A stretch of DNA of 64,000 nt, from assembly GCA_038400315.1 (NCBI GenBank), contig CP151667.1:1437174-1501173 (forward strand), written 5' to 3'. This stretch comes from Isosphaeraceae bacterium EP7. GTDB lineage: Bacteria; Planctomycetota; Planctomycetia; Isosphaerales; Isosphaeraceae. Position 1 is the first letter of the stretch. Each line of letters starts with the position of its first letter. Below, piece after piece: positions 53,436 to 62,451 of this stretch. The notes below the pieces were generated by a model. The model saw only the letters and a list, made by a program, of their open reading frames with translations. It was not told where the DNA came from and ran no database searches. The translations under genes were made by a program, and so were the position numbers.

Positions 53436-54308
53436 TCAGAACTCGAGGATCTTGGACATGCGGGCGACGACGTCCTTCAGCTCGGTCACGTCGCCGTAGC
53501 CGACCTCGGCGGTGATCCAGCCCTTGTAGCCGACGTCGACGAGGGCCTGGCGGACGGCCGGCCAGTCGATCTCGCCTTCGCCGAGGGAGTAGGAGAACCG
53601 CTTCTGCTTGGCGTATTCCTTGATGTGGATCTTGGCGATCCGGTCGCCCAGCTCGTGGATCCACTCCTGGGGGTAGCCGTACTCGACGACGTTGCCGACG
53701 TCGAAGTAAGCCTTGACCCAGGGGCTCTTGAAGCTGTCGACGTAGCCGGCGAACTCGGGGGCGCTGAGGAGGAACTTGTTCCAGACCTCCTCGATCGCCA
53801 GGATGATGCCGTGCTTCTCGGCGTCGGGCAGCAGGGTCTTGATGGCGGCCTGCGACCGCTCATAAGCCTGGCGATGGCTGACGCCCTTGCCGACGACGGC
53901 CGGCACGATCAGGACGGTGGTGCCGCCGTAGGCCTTGCAGTCCTCGATCTCCTTGCGGATTGCGACGAGTCCGCGCTCGACGACGGCCTTGTCGGGATCG
54001 GCCAAGGTGTCCTTCCAGTGGACCGAGCCGGAAACGCCGTGGATGACAATTCCGGTCTTGTCGCGCGCGGCGAGGACCTCTTCGCGGTCGAGCTGATTGG
54101 GGCTGATCAGCTCGACGCCCTCGAAGCCGGCGTCCTTGAGCCGCTTGAAGTGGTCGAGGATCGGCCCCTTGGTGACGCCGCCCAGCATGAACGCCTTCTT
54201 CCAGGCGGGAGCCTTGGGCGCCTGGGGGGCTGCGGTCGCCAGGGCGGGGGCGGCGGCCAGCGTGACGCCGGCGGCTTTCAGGAATGAGCGTCGGTCGATC
54301 GGGGACAT
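53436..54308 (-). CDS. Exported sugar-phosphate isomerase/epimerase-like TIM-barrel protein
   Basis: 290 residues. The N-terminus has the twin-arginine motif DRRSFLKAAG before a hydrophobic stretch, so Tat export of a folded protein is likely. The body is a xylose-isomerase-like TIM barrel: FEGVELISPNQL, GIVIHGVSGSVHW, IILAIEEVWNKF with the metal-binding Glu, KAYFDVGN with Asp, KIHIKEY and GWITAEVGYGD with the last Glu. A secreted isomerase or epimerase acting on a sugar or polyol; substrate unknown. Confidence 0.85.
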   Translation of the reverse strand: MSPIDRRSFLKAAGVTLAAAPALATAAPQAPKAPAWKKAFMLGGVTKGPILDHFKRLKDAGFEGVELISPNQLDREEVLAARDKTGIVIHGVSGSVHWKDTLADPDKAVVERGLVAIRKEIEDCKAYGGTTVLIVPAVVGKGVSHRQAYERSQAAIKTLLPDAEKHGIILAIEEVWNKFLLSAPEFAGYVDSFKSPWVKAYFDVGNVVEYGYPQEWIHELGDRIAKIHIKEYAKQKRFSYSLGEGEIDWPAVRQALVDVGYKGWITAEVGYGDVTELKDVVARMSKILEF

Positions 54309-54435
54309 GGATCCCTCCTCGTTTGAGGACAGGAAATCAGGATGAGCCCGCCGGCCTGTCCGGGGGGAGATCCAGGCTATCGGTGCCGGGGCGGGGGTGA
54401 AAGGGCTCGACGCACCCGAGGATTGATCTGTCGCG

Positions 54436-54978
54436 TCATTTCGACGTCGTCTCGAGCCGGAACGGATTGTCGATCAGGTCTCGAAGCATCGGGGCCGGCA
54501 TGAACGCATTGAAGAGTCGATATGGATACTGCGACTTGCGGCCGTGGAAGCAGGTCGCGAGATAGGCGAAGTAGGCCGCATGCGTCAGTAAATCCTTCGT
54601 CACGATCTCGTCGCCCCGCGCGACCGGGTTTGTCAGCAGGCGGATCTGGTCGGGAGAGATCTCGCCAACCTGCTTCTGCCAGCGCGCGAGTTTCCCTGGA
54701 TTTGTGCCGTAGGAGATCTCGAAGTAGGCCCCTTCGGCGTCCCAGCTCGCTCGCTCGAATTCCTCGAGGGCGGCGGTCCCTTCGAGGAAACGTCTCGTCA
54801 CCTTGATGCCCTTGCGGCTGTTGATGTGGGGCAGGAGCTTCCAGATTCGTCGGCAGCAGGCGAGGCAATATTTCTTGACGAGCCGATCGAGATTGGCTTC
54901 ATCACCGGGCCAGTTTGCGCGGAGCCACAGCAGCATCCCCGCCGCATCGTCCGATCGCAGCCACTCCTCTTCGGTCAT
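54436..54978 (-). CDS. Planctomycete paralogue-family protein of unknown function
   Basis: 180 residues beginning MTEEEWLRSDDAAGMLLWLR, then CLACCRRIWKLLP with a Cys cluster, and ending in PMLRDLIDNPFRLE. This start and end are the hallmark of a family heavily expanded in planctomycetes and often next to ECF sigma factors or kinases. Cytoplasmic, unknown function. Confidence 0.8.
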   Translation of the reverse strand: MTEEEWLRSDDAAGMLLWLRANWPGDEANLDRLVKKYCLACCRRIWKLLPHINSRKGIKVTRRFLEGTAALEEFERASWDAEGAYFEISYGTNPGKLARWQKQVGEISPDQIRLLTNPVARGDEIVTKDLLTHAAYFAYLATCFHGRKSQYPYRLFNAFMPAPMLRDLIDNPFRLETTSK

Positions 54979-55035
54979 GCGAACGCTCGCGAGTCCGGCG
55001 TGAATCTTGATGGCTCGGAGACCCGGTCGGACGTC

Positions 55036-56034
55036 TCACCCCGGCAGAAGCTTGGCCCCGCAGGATGAGCAGAACTTGGCCCCCGGCTGGGTGGGTTGAC
55101 CGCATTCTGAGCAAAAGCGAGCGGAGCCGCCCGGCGTGACGGTCGGCGGTGCGGGCGTCGCGGGAGGGACGGGTGACGTTGGCGGTGTGCCCGAGTTCAT
55201 GGCCTCGCGGACCATGCCGGGGATCATCATGCCGAAGCCGGCCCCCATCCCGGCCTGCATGGCCCCGCCGGCGTTCCCCTGGTTCTGGGCGGCCTCGGTC
55301 AGGGCCTTGGCGGCCTGGAATTTGAGGTATTCGTTCATGTTGCCGACGACGGCCATGCCCGAGCGGGTGTCCATCATCGCCTGGACTTCGTCGGGAGGGG
55401 TGATGGCGCCGATGAATAGCTCGGTCAGCTCCAGGCCGTAGGTCCTGAAGTCGCTGGCGGTGGCCGCACGGGCGGCGGCGGCGACCTCATCGTAGTGTTT
55501 GGGCAGGTCGAGGATACTGGTGAGCGAGGTGCCGAGGACGTCGGTGAGGCGGGCGACGATCCGGTCGCGGAGGAAGTCTTCGATCTGCTCGGTCGAGTAG
55601 AGGCCCTGGGTGCCGACGACGCTGGAGAGGAACAGGCGCGGCTCGGCGACTCTCATGGCGAACTTACCGAAGGAGCGTAGCCTGACGATCGAGAGCTCCT
55701 TGTCGCGGAACGGGATCGGTTGCTTGGTCCCCCATTTCAGGTCGAGGAAGGTCTGCATGCCGACGAAGTAGACGGAGGCCTGGAACGGAGACTTCTCCCA
55801 GGGGAACGTCAGGATCCGGGTGAGGAGCGGGACGTTGGCGGTGGTGAGCGTGTGGCGGCCGGGTCCGAACTCGTCGTAGACCTGCCCCTCGCGGACGAAG
55901 AGGGCCCGCTGGGATTCCTGGACGAGGAGCTGGGCGCCGTACTTGATGTCGGTCGAGCCCTCGGGCGGGACGCGCCTGACGATGGTCTGGCCGGTGGGGT
56001 CGAAGAAGTCGATGACCTCGAGGCGATTGGACAT
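55036..56034 (-). CDS. SPFH-domain protein with C-terminal zinc ribbon
   Basis: 332 residues. Residues about 20-230 resemble the SPFH (stomatin/prohibitin/flotillin-like) fold of YdjI-type or virion-core-like proteins (FVREGQVYDEFGPGRHTL, LRSFGKFAMRVAEP). A Gly/Met/Ala-rich linker follows, then a C-terminal zinc ribbon (CSECGQPTQPGAKFCSSCG). No N-terminal membrane anchor. First of a set of three minus-strand genes with two small proteins; divergent from the zinc-ribbon kinase. Confidence 0.85.
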   Translation of the reverse strand: MSNRLEVIDFFDPTGQTIVRRVPPEGSTDIKYGAQLLVQESQRALFVREGQVYDEFGPGRHTLTTANVPLLTRILTFPWEKSPFQASVYFVGMQTFLDLKWGTKQPIPFRDKELSIVRLRSFGKFAMRVAEPRLFLSSVVGTQGLYSTEQIEDFLRDRIVARLTDVLGTSLTSILDLPKHYDEVAAAARAATASDFRTYGLELTELFIGAITPPDEVQAMMDTRSGMAVVGNMNEYLKFQAAKALTEAAQNQGNAGGAMQAGMGAGFGMMIPGMVREAMNSGTPPTSPVPPATPAPPTVTPGGSARFCSECGQPTQPGAKFCSSCGAKLLPG

Positions 56035-56071
56035 CGGTCGGTCTCCGTGGTCCTTGGCGGCGACGTTGAGC

Positions 56072-56551
56072 CTAGCGGATGCCCTGGAGGAGGAGGCCGC
56101 GCTCGGCGAGCTTGGCCTCGAGATCGCCCAGGTATTTGTCGATCTTGCCGTCGAATTCGGCGACGCCCGCCATGGTTTTCAGCTCGTCAACGCGCTCGAA
56201 GAGGGCGAGGTCGAGCGTGTGCAGGGTGTCGGCCTTGGGGTCGTCCAGGCGGCCCGCGCCGTAGAAGGCGTCGATCCCCGATCCGGCGGCCCTCAGGGAC
56301 TGGGCCAGCGACTCCAGCCGCCTGGCGGTGCGGTCGAGGGGGTCGATGGCATCGAGGTCGCCGGCCTTGGTCCGGTCGCGGATGAGCCGCTCGACGGCGG
56401 CCTTGGGCCCGGAAAGCTGGCCGGCGATGGCCTCGCGCAGGGCCTGGTCGGCGGTGCGGCGGGTCCCGCGTTCCAGGTAACCGCCGTAGCCAGGGATGTA
56501 CTTGGCGAGCTTCTCGATGATGGGGACGGGCTTGGGGACTTGCTCGCGCAT
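56072..56551 (-). CDS. Small helical protein of the SPFH gene set
   Basis: 159 residues, largely alpha-helical and charged (ADQALREAIAGQLSG, AAVERLIRDRTKAGD, RTARRLESLAQSLR). No signal peptide or membrane segment. It lies between the SPFH protein (37 bases) and a zinc-ribbon/YbjN-like protein (30 bases) in the same direction, which suggests a functional unit. Family unknown. Confidence 0.7.
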   Translation of the reverse strand: MREQVPKPVPIIEKLAKYIPGYGGYLERGTRRTADQALREAIAGQLSGPKAAVERLIRDRTKAGDLDAIDPLDRTARRLESLAQSLRAAGSGIDAFYGAGRLDDPKADTLHTLDLALFERVDELKTMAGVAEFDGKIDKYLGDLEAKLAERGLLLQGIR

Positions 56552-56581
56552 CGACGCGTCTCCGACGTTGGTTCGATCGGA

Positions 56582-57148
56582 TCAGTAGAGGTCGAGCCCG
56601 CGCGAGAGGCGGTCTTCCAGGCCGTCGGCTCGCTCGGCGATCCGGCGGACGAGGTCGGCCGGGTCCGCGCCTTCCAGGTGGTCGGCGTGGAAGTTCTGGA
56701 TCACGACGAAATATTCCTCGCCGCGGAGCACGCGGATGGCGAAGTGGCCCTCGACGGCCCGTGCATTCAGCTTGAGCAGGGCCCTGGCGTCTCGGTCGTT
56801 GGCCGGCCCGCAGATCGAGACGAGCGCGATGATCGAGCGACCTTGGGCGTCGTGTCCGGCCAACCCGGCGTAGACCGCCTGCTTGCGGTCGAGGGGGAGG
56901 GGGACGATCACCCGGTAGCCGTGCGACGAGGGGGTGACTTGCAGCCCGGTGCCGCCGACCCAGTTGCGCAGGGCACGGCTAGCGTCGGCATCGGAGGGGT
57001 CGGGGGGCTCGTAATCGCCCAGGGCCTCGCGTGCGACGTCGGCGTCGGGCCTGGGGATGCCGAGGGGAATCCCGCAGCCGGCGCAGAACCGGTCCGACTC
57101 GAAGTTGCCTGTGTCGCAGCGTGCGCAGGCGAAGGTGGTGTAGGGCAT
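56582..57148 (-). CDS. Zinc-ribbon protein with YbjN-like domain
   Basis: 188 residues from the ATG at 57148; the frame extends upstream but that part is antisense to the kinase leader. The N-terminus has CARC...CAGC, a zinc ribbon (FACARCDTGNFESDRFCAGCG). The C-terminal ~120 residues resemble the YbjN/type-III-chaperone-like fold (LLKLNARAVEGHFAIRV, VRRIAERADGLEDRL). First gene of the leftward unit, divergent from the kinase with 214 bases between starts. Confidence 0.75.
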   Translation of the reverse strand: MPYTTFACARCDTGNFESDRFCAGCGIPLGIPRPDADVAREALGDYEPPDPSDADASRALRNWVGGTGLQVTPSSHGYRVIVPLPLDRKQAVYAGLAGHDAQGRSIIALVSICGPANDRDARALLKLNARAVEGHFAIRVLRGEEYFVVIQNFHADHLEGADPADLVRRIAERADGLEDRLSRGLDLY

Positions 57149-57362
57149 CGCCGGGGGCTCGCTTCCGAGGGTCGTCGATCGCCGGGCTGTCTCGCCGTCC
57201 GGGTTTACGTCCGAGGCGCTGTAGCTTAATCGGCAGGGGACGGGCTTGGAAGCGGGCGGCGTCGACTCCGCATGTCCGCCCGGCCTGGTTCTGCTAGACT
57301 GGTCGAGGGGGCGGCCGGGCGAACCCGGGCGCGGCCGGACGGGCCAGAGAAGTGGGATCCGC

Positions 57363-60194
57363 ATGCAGGCGTCCTGCCCGCGCTGCTCCAAGGTCACGGA
57401 ATTCATCGGCGAGCCGCCGCTGTTCTGCGCCTATTGCGGCCAGCCCTTGCGCGCACCCGCCGGCCTGGACACGACCGCCAACTATTCCTGGCCGGCCGGG
57501 GTCCCGACGGGCCTGGAAGCGACCGCCGCGTTCTCGCCAGGCTCGCTGGCGGAGGCGAGGTCCGCCGAGGTCGTCCCGGAGCGACTGAGCAATTTCCGCC
57601 TGTTGCGCAAGATCGGCGCCGGCGGGATGGGCTCGGTGCACGAGGCCGAGGACGAGAGAAATGGCCGCCGGGTGGCGATCAAGCTGATCGCGCCTCATCT
57701 GCTGGCGTCCGACGTGGCCGTCGAGCGGTTCTTGCAGGAGGGGCGGCTGGCCAGCGCCATCACCCACCCACGATGCGTGTTCGTGCTGGCGGCCGACGCC
57801 TTCGACGGGCATCCGTATATCGTGATGGAGCTGATGTCCGGCTCGACCCTGAAGGACCTCGTCGAGTCGGGCGGCCCGCTGTCTCCCGAGGAGTCGGTCG
57901 CCAAGATCCTGGACGTGATGGAGGGGCTGGGCGAGGCGCACCGGCTGGGGGTGATCCATCGGGACGTCAAGCCATCCAACTGCTTCCTGGAGGCCGACGG
58001 CCGGGTCAAGGTGGGCGACTTCGGCCTGTCCAAGAGCCTGATCACCGGGCTGGACCTGACGCACTCGGGGTCGTTCCTGGGCACCCCGCTCTATGCCTCG
58101 CCCGAGCAGATCCGCGGCGAGGTGCTCGACTCTCGGACCGACGTCTATTCGGTGGCCGCGACGCTGTATTTCATGATCACGGGAAAGGCCCCGTTCGAGG
58201 CGAAGGGGAAGGATGCGGCGTCGACCCTGGCGATGATCGTCAGCGATGACGCGCCTTCAATCCGCCAGTTCCGGCCCGACGTGTCCAAGGCCCTCGATCA
58301 GGCGATCTTGAAGGGGCTGAGCCGCGAGCGGGGGCGGCGGTATCGCGACCTGGCCGAGTTCGCGCGAGTGCTGGCCCCGTTCCTGCCGAGCCGGTTGTCG
58401 ATCGGCGGGATCGGCCTGCGGATCGTGGCGTTCGTGCTGGAGATGTTCGGCGTCCGGTTCCTGATCTACACCTTCGTGGATATCGGCTGGGTGCTGTCGA
58501 CGGGCCGGCAGGACACGCTGCACGTCAACGTGGCGATCTCGCTGGCGTTCGATCTCTTCTATTTCGGGTATTTCGCGCTGCTGGAAGGGCTGTACGGGGC
58601 CTCGCTGGCCAAGCGGTTCTTCGGGCTGCGGGTTTATGACTCGCGACGGACCACGCCCCCCGGCCTGGGGCCCGCGTTGCTGCGCACGACCGTCTTCTTC
58701 GCCTTGACGACCCTTCCGGCCGACCTGCTCAGCCTTTACTCGGTCTGGCAGAGGGCCTATGCCCTGGATAAGTGGGTGCCGTTCCTGCGCATCCCGGGAC
58801 TGCTGCTCATCACGTCGACGATGCGAGCGTCCAACGGATTCCGAGGGCTGCACGAGCTGGTGAGCGAGACGCGGGTGATCCGCCTGCGTGGCCGCGACCG
58901 GTTCCGCTCCCGCATCTTCGACCGCGGGCAGGTGACTCCGGGCTCGCCCAGGCTGATGCAGCCGGGCGGGATCCCCTCGGAGCTGGGGCCTTACCAGGTC
59001 GAGGGGGCCCTGAGCTGGGACCCCGAGCCGCGGGTGTTGCACGGCAATGACGCGGGGCTGGGCAGGCCCGTCTGGGTCGTCCTCAGGGCGGTCGACGACC
59101 CGCCGGCGTCGGACGTGCGCCGCGAGGTCAACCGGATCGGCCGGCCCCGATGGATCAGCGGCGGAGAAGATGACGACCTGCGGTGGGATGCCTTCATCGC
59201 GCCCGGGGGCCGATCCCTGCCCGACCTGGTCAAGTCGACCGAACGGCTGACCTGGCGCGAGGCCCGGCCGATCCTGGAGACGCTCTCGGAGGAACTTGCC
59301 GCGTCGTGCGACGACGCGACGCTCCCCCTCGGGCTGTCCGTGGACAGCATCTGGGTGCTGCCCAACGGCCAGATCCAGCTGACCGACGTGCCCGCGGGGA
59401 AGGGGGCCCCGCTCGCGGAGGGGTCTCGCTCCGTGGCACTGACCTCGTCGGATCGGTCGCTGAGGCTGCTGTATGAAGCCGCGACCCTAGCCCTGACCGG
59501 CCGTCGTGCGGAGGAGGACGAGCCGTCTTCGCCGATCCTGACGGCCTTGCCGCTGCACGCGCGCGGGCCCCTGGACCGACTCTGCGGGGCCGGATACCGA
59601 TACGAGCATCCGAGGGCCTTCCATGACGCGCTGGAGAAGACGCACGACCGGCCGACCTGCCTGACGCCGATGGCGCGGCTCGTCAGCCTGGGGGCGTTCG
59701 TCGCGATCAGCTCGCTCCAGGCGTCCCTGATCCTGCTCCCGCTTGCGCTTGTGCGTGTTTATATTGCCTATCTGAAATCGCCCGAGGAAGGGTATGCGAC
59801 GAACCCCGAGCTGGTGGACTCGCTGACGCGGATGCTCGACCACCTGCTGAGGATCTTGCCGGCGGTGATCCCGCTGGGCTGGGCCGTCTGGTCGTGGGCG
59901 ACCTGCGGCGGCTTCACCCGTCGGCTGGCGGGGACCGCGGTCGTCAGGCTCAACGGTCGCCCTCCTTCGAGGCTCCAGCACGCCTTGCGCGAGGCGACGC
60001 TCTGGTCGATCTTCGTGATCCTGGCGGTCGGGCCGATCACACTGACCTATCAGCTCTCGCGATCGGAGGGGGCGCTCCGGGGCGCGGCGCTGGCGTCGAT
60101 CGCGATGCTGCTGGTGTACGCGGCTGTCGGGACGCTCTCGCCGAAGCGGATGCTGCACGACGTCCTCGCCGGCACGACGCTCGTCCCCAGGTAG
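57363..60194 (+). CDS. Zinc-ribbon Ser/Thr protein kinase with RDD, pseudokinase-like and second RDD domains
   Basis: 943 residues from the ATG at 57363. A zinc ribbon (CPRC..CAYC) is at the N-terminus, then a Hanks-type kinase: GAGGMGSV loop, Lys107 in VAIK, HRDVKPSN with catalytic Asp201, DFGLS with Asp219, all intact. From about 345 an RDD-type membrane domain (RFLIYTFVDIGWVL, KRFFGLRVYD). Residues about 540-690 look like a degenerate second kinase (LGPYQVEGALS, LPDLVKSTERLTW) without catalytic residues. A second RDD-like membrane domain ends the protein (RRLAGTAVVRLNG). Membrane signalling; the tandem arrangement looks like an internal duplication. Confidence 0.87.
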   Translation: MQASCPRCSKVTEFIGEPPLFCAYCGQPLRAPAGLDTTANYSWPAGVPTGLEATAAFSPGSLAEARSAEVVPERLSNFRLLRKIGAGGMGSVHEAEDERNGRRVAIKLIAPHLLASDVAVERFLQEGRLASAITHPRCVFVLAADAFDGHPYIVMELMSGSTLKDLVESGGPLSPEESVAKILDVMEGLGEAHRLGVIHRDVKPSNCFLEADGRVKVGDFGLSKSLITGLDLTHSGSFLGTPLYASPEQIRGEVLDSRTDVYSVAATLYFMITGKAPFEAKGKDAASTLAMIVSDDAPSIRQFRPDVSKALDQAILKGLSRERGRRYRDLAEFARVLAPFLPSRLSIGGIGLRIVAFVLEMFGVRFLIYTFVDIGWVLSTGRQDTLHVNVAISLAFDLFYFGYFALLEGLYGASLAKRFFGLRVYDSRRTTPPGLGPALLRTTVFFALTTLPADLLSLYSVWQRAYALDKWVPFLRIPGLLLITSTMRASNGFRGLHELVSETRVIRLRGRDRFRSRIFDRGQVTPGSPRLMQPGGIPSELGPYQVEGALSWDPEPRVLHGNDAGLGRPVWVVLRAVDDPPASDVRREVNRIGRPRWISGGEDDDLRWDAFIAPGGRSLPDLVKSTERLTWREARPILETLSEELAASCDDATLPLGLSVDSIWVLPNGQIQLTDVPAGKGAPLAEGSRSVALTSSDRSLRLLYEAATLALTGRRAEEDEPSSPILTALPLHARGPLDRLCGAGYRYEHPRAFHDALEKTHDRPTCLTPMARLVSLGAFVAISSLQASLILLPLALVRVYIAYLKSPEEGYATNPELVDSLTRMLDHLLRILPAVIPLGWAVWSWATCGGFTRRLAGTAVVRLNGRPPSRLQHALREATLWSIFVILAVGPITLTYQLSRSEGALRGAALASIAMLLVYAAVGTLSPKRMLHDVLAGTTLVPR

Positions 60195-60239
60195 GGCCAC
60201 GCGTCGCGCCGGGCTGCCGGACGCTTCAACGGAAAGGGC

Positions 60240-60866
60240 TCAGTCGAGTTCCTTGATCCGCACGTTGCGGAACCGGACGATCGACTTGGGGTCGTGGTTC
60301 TGCAGGCCGAGGTACCCCGACTCGCCGCGCGAGCCCTTGTACGAGTTGACCTGCCGACCATTCAGCAGGATCGTGTACTCCTGCCCTTTCACCCTGATCT
60401 CGTAGTCGTTCCACTCGCCCACCGGTCGGAGCGTGGGCTTGGCGTCGGCGGCCTTGAACGAGTAGACGGCGCCGGTGCGGTGCTCGGGGTCGGCGCCGTC
60501 GCAGATCTGGATCTCATAGCCCTCGTTGACGGCGTCCCAGGGGCTCTTCGGCTTCTTGGGGAAGCGGACGAAGACCCCCGAGTTGTTGCCGGCGTCGGAG
60601 AGCTTGTACTCGACGCGCAGGATGAAGTCCTTGAACGGCTTGCGGGAGTACCAGAGCATCCCCATGCCGCCGTCGGTGACGAGCACCCCGTCCTTCTCCT
60701 CGACGATCGAGCCGGGGCCGACCATCTCCCAGCCCTGCTTGGCAGGGTCGCCCGAGCGGTATAGCTCGGTGAACCCCTCGTCGGCCTTGGAGTCACCTTT
60801 GGGTGAGTCGGCCCCGGCCAGGGCCGCCATTAGCACCCCCAGCAGTGTCGCCGTTCGGAGCTTCAT
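60240..60866 (-). CDS. Exported DUF1080 protein (3-keto-disaccharide hydrolase-like)
   Basis: 208 residues with a signal peptide (ATLLGVLMAALAGADS). The DUF1080 fold (concanavalin-like) is shown by FTELYRSGDPAKQGWEMVG, FKDFILRVEYKLSDAGNNSGVFVR and YEIQICDGADPEHRTGAVY (each partial), with NDYEIRVKGQEYTILLNG near the end. Members hydrolyse 3-keto-glycosides or bind polysaccharides. It precedes another small exported gene. Confidence 0.9.
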   Translation of the reverse strand: MKLRTATLLGVLMAALAGADSPKGDSKADEGFTELYRSGDPAKQGWEMVGPGSIVEEKDGVLVTDGGMGMLWYSRKPFKDFILRVEYKLSDAGNNSGVFVRFPKKPKSPWDAVNEGYEIQICDGADPEHRTGAVYSFKAADAKPTLRPVGEWNDYEIRVKGQEYTILLNGRQVNSYKGSRGESGYLGLQNHDPKSIVRFRNVRIKELD

Positions 60867-60876
60867 CGGAGTCGCC

Positions 60877-61431
60877 TCACTTCTTGGTGACGTTCATGGA
60901 CTTGATGAGGGCGTCGAACGCCTTCTCGGCGTCGTCGATGGTCTTGGCCGGGCCGATCGTCTTGATGAAGTAGCCGGCGTCGTCGGTCTGGACGATGGCG
61001 CCCAGGAGCTGATAGCCGGGCTTCACGCCCGCCTTGGAGAAGGGGTCGAGGTAGCGGCCGGCGATCTTCACGCGGGTGACGTCGGTGTTCTTCCCCTTGA
61101 CCTTCTTGGACTCGACCTTGGGAAGCTCTCCGTCTTCGCTCTTGAACTGGCCCTGCCAGCGGCTGACGTTCGACTCGACCGAGCCGGCGCCGCCGGGGAA
61201 GACGAAGACGACCAGCTCGCCCGGGTCGTTGTCACCCTTAGAGGCGGGGATGCTGATCTGTGCCTTGCGCATGCTGGAGGTGGGCTTGCCCTCTTTCCAG
61301 GTGGCGGGGATCTCGAAGGTCAGGCCGCCGACGTCGACGGTCTTGGGGGGGGCGTCGGCCCCGAGGATCAGGGTCGCGGTCAGCGACAGGCCCAGGGCCA
61401 GCGCATGGATTCGTCGATTCTTCGTGGCCAC
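60877..61431 (-). CDS. Small exported protein of unknown function
   Basis: 184 residues with a GTG start at 61431, chosen because GAGGAGCG lies 5-12 bases upstream. The N-terminus (IHALALGLSLTATLILGADA) is a signal peptide. The mature part contains FEIPATWKEGKPTSSMRKAQ and RYLDPFSKAGVKPGYQLLGA (partial), as in planctomycete small exported proteins with a PsbP-like or DUF1795-like look. Family uncertain. It is immediately upstream of the DUF1080 gene (10-base gap) and they may be coexpressed. Confidence 0.6.
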   Translation of the reverse strand: MATKNRRIHALALGLSLTATLILGADAPPKTVDVGGLTFEIPATWKEGKPTSSMRKAQISIPASKGDNDPGELVVFVFPGGAGSVESNVSRWQGQFKSEDGELPKVESKKVKGKNTDVTRVKIAGRYLDPFSKAGVKPGYQLLGAIVQTDDAGYFIKTIGPAKTIDDAEKAFDALIKSMNVTKK

Positions 61432-61543
61432 GTCGATCGCTCCTCGGTTGTGTCGTCCGCGCCCCGGCACTACCATGCCGTGAAACCGGGGCGCCTCGCC
61501 TGCCCGCCGACGCCCCCACCATCACTCTCGGGAGCGTCCTCTC

Positions 61544-62344
61544 ATGCCCTTCGCACGCGTCATGGCCCTGTCCGTCTTCCTGGCTTTTGCGGGGATTTGC
61601 CCCGCCTACGCGCAGAAGAAGGCGCCCGACGGCGCGAAGGTGCTGATGCTGAGCGGAGGCGCCAGGCAGCACCACGGCTACCGCGACCAGGCATTTTACT
61701 TGGCCAACCTCCTGGAGGACACCGGGCGGTTCCAGGTCACCATCGCCGAGGACGCCGAAATCCTCGTCACCCCGGCCCTGGGCAAGTACGACGCCCTGAT
61801 CATGATGACCGATCGCCGCGACCCCGAGTTCAAGCTGACCCTCCCCCAGCAGCACGCCCTCCTCGATTACGTCAAGGCAGGCCACGGCTACGTCAGCCTC
61901 CACGGCGGGGACAACGCCGCCCCCGACTGGGTTCCCGAGTGGCGAGAGATGCTCGGCGGCGTGTTCTCGCACGACACCCAGGGGGGCAAGTACCCCGATT
62001 CCAAGACCCGCAAAGGCCAATATCGGATCAAGATCGCCAATCCCGATCACCCGGTCACGAAGGGCCTGACCGACTTCGACCTGTCTGATGAGCTTTACTA
62101 CAAGCTCCAGTTGGTGCCCGGCGGTATCCAACCCCTGGCCACCACCGAATTCGAGGGTCAGGCCTGGCCCGTCGCCTGGGTCCGCGAATACGGCAAGGGG
62201 CGCGTCTTTCATACCCCGCTGGGCCACCGCGATTTCGGCCCGGGCAAGGCCGATCCGCTGCATACGCCCGAGTTCGCCAGGCTCCTGGTCCAGGGGCTGA
62301 CCTGGACCGTGGATTCCTTGCCGAAGCCGACGGCCGCTCGCTAG
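61544..62344 (+). CDS. Exported ThuA-like domain protein
   Basis: 266 residues with a signal peptide (ALSVFLAFAGICPAYAQ). The ThuA/class I glutamine-amidotransferase-like fold is shown by AKVLMLSGGARQHHGYRDQA, DALIMMTDRRDP, GHGYVSLHGGDNAA and GRVFHTPLGHRDFG. ThuA-domain proteins in planctomycetes accompany carbohydrate hydrolases. It is divergent from the DUF1080 pair with a shared control region of about 110 bases. Confidence 0.9.
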   Translation: MPFARVMALSVFLAFAGICPAYAQKKAPDGAKVLMLSGGARQHHGYRDQAFYLANLLEDTGRFQVTIAEDAEILVTPALGKYDALIMMTDRRDPEFKLTLPQQHALLDYVKAGHGYVSLHGGDNAAPDWVPEWREMLGGVFSHDTQGGKYPDSKTRKGQYRIKIANPDHPVTKGLTDFDLSDELYYKLQLVPGGIQPLATTEFEGQAWPVAWVREYGKGRVFHTPLGHRDFGPGKADPLHTPEFARLLVQGLTWTVDSLPKPTAAR

Positions 62345-62451
62345 ATCGGATTGGCGTTGAGATCGGCTCGGGCTCGAGAACCCAGCGGAGCAGGGGAAGG
62401 GAAAGCTCCGCGTCGGGCGCCACGCGAACGGGGGAGGGTGAACGGTTGGGA

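Noticed and set aside
57218-57285. tRNA-like stretch with GTAGCTTAATCGGCAG
   Set aside because: It resembles a D-arm but no T-loop GGTTCGA, anticodon stem or acceptor pairing can be drawn.
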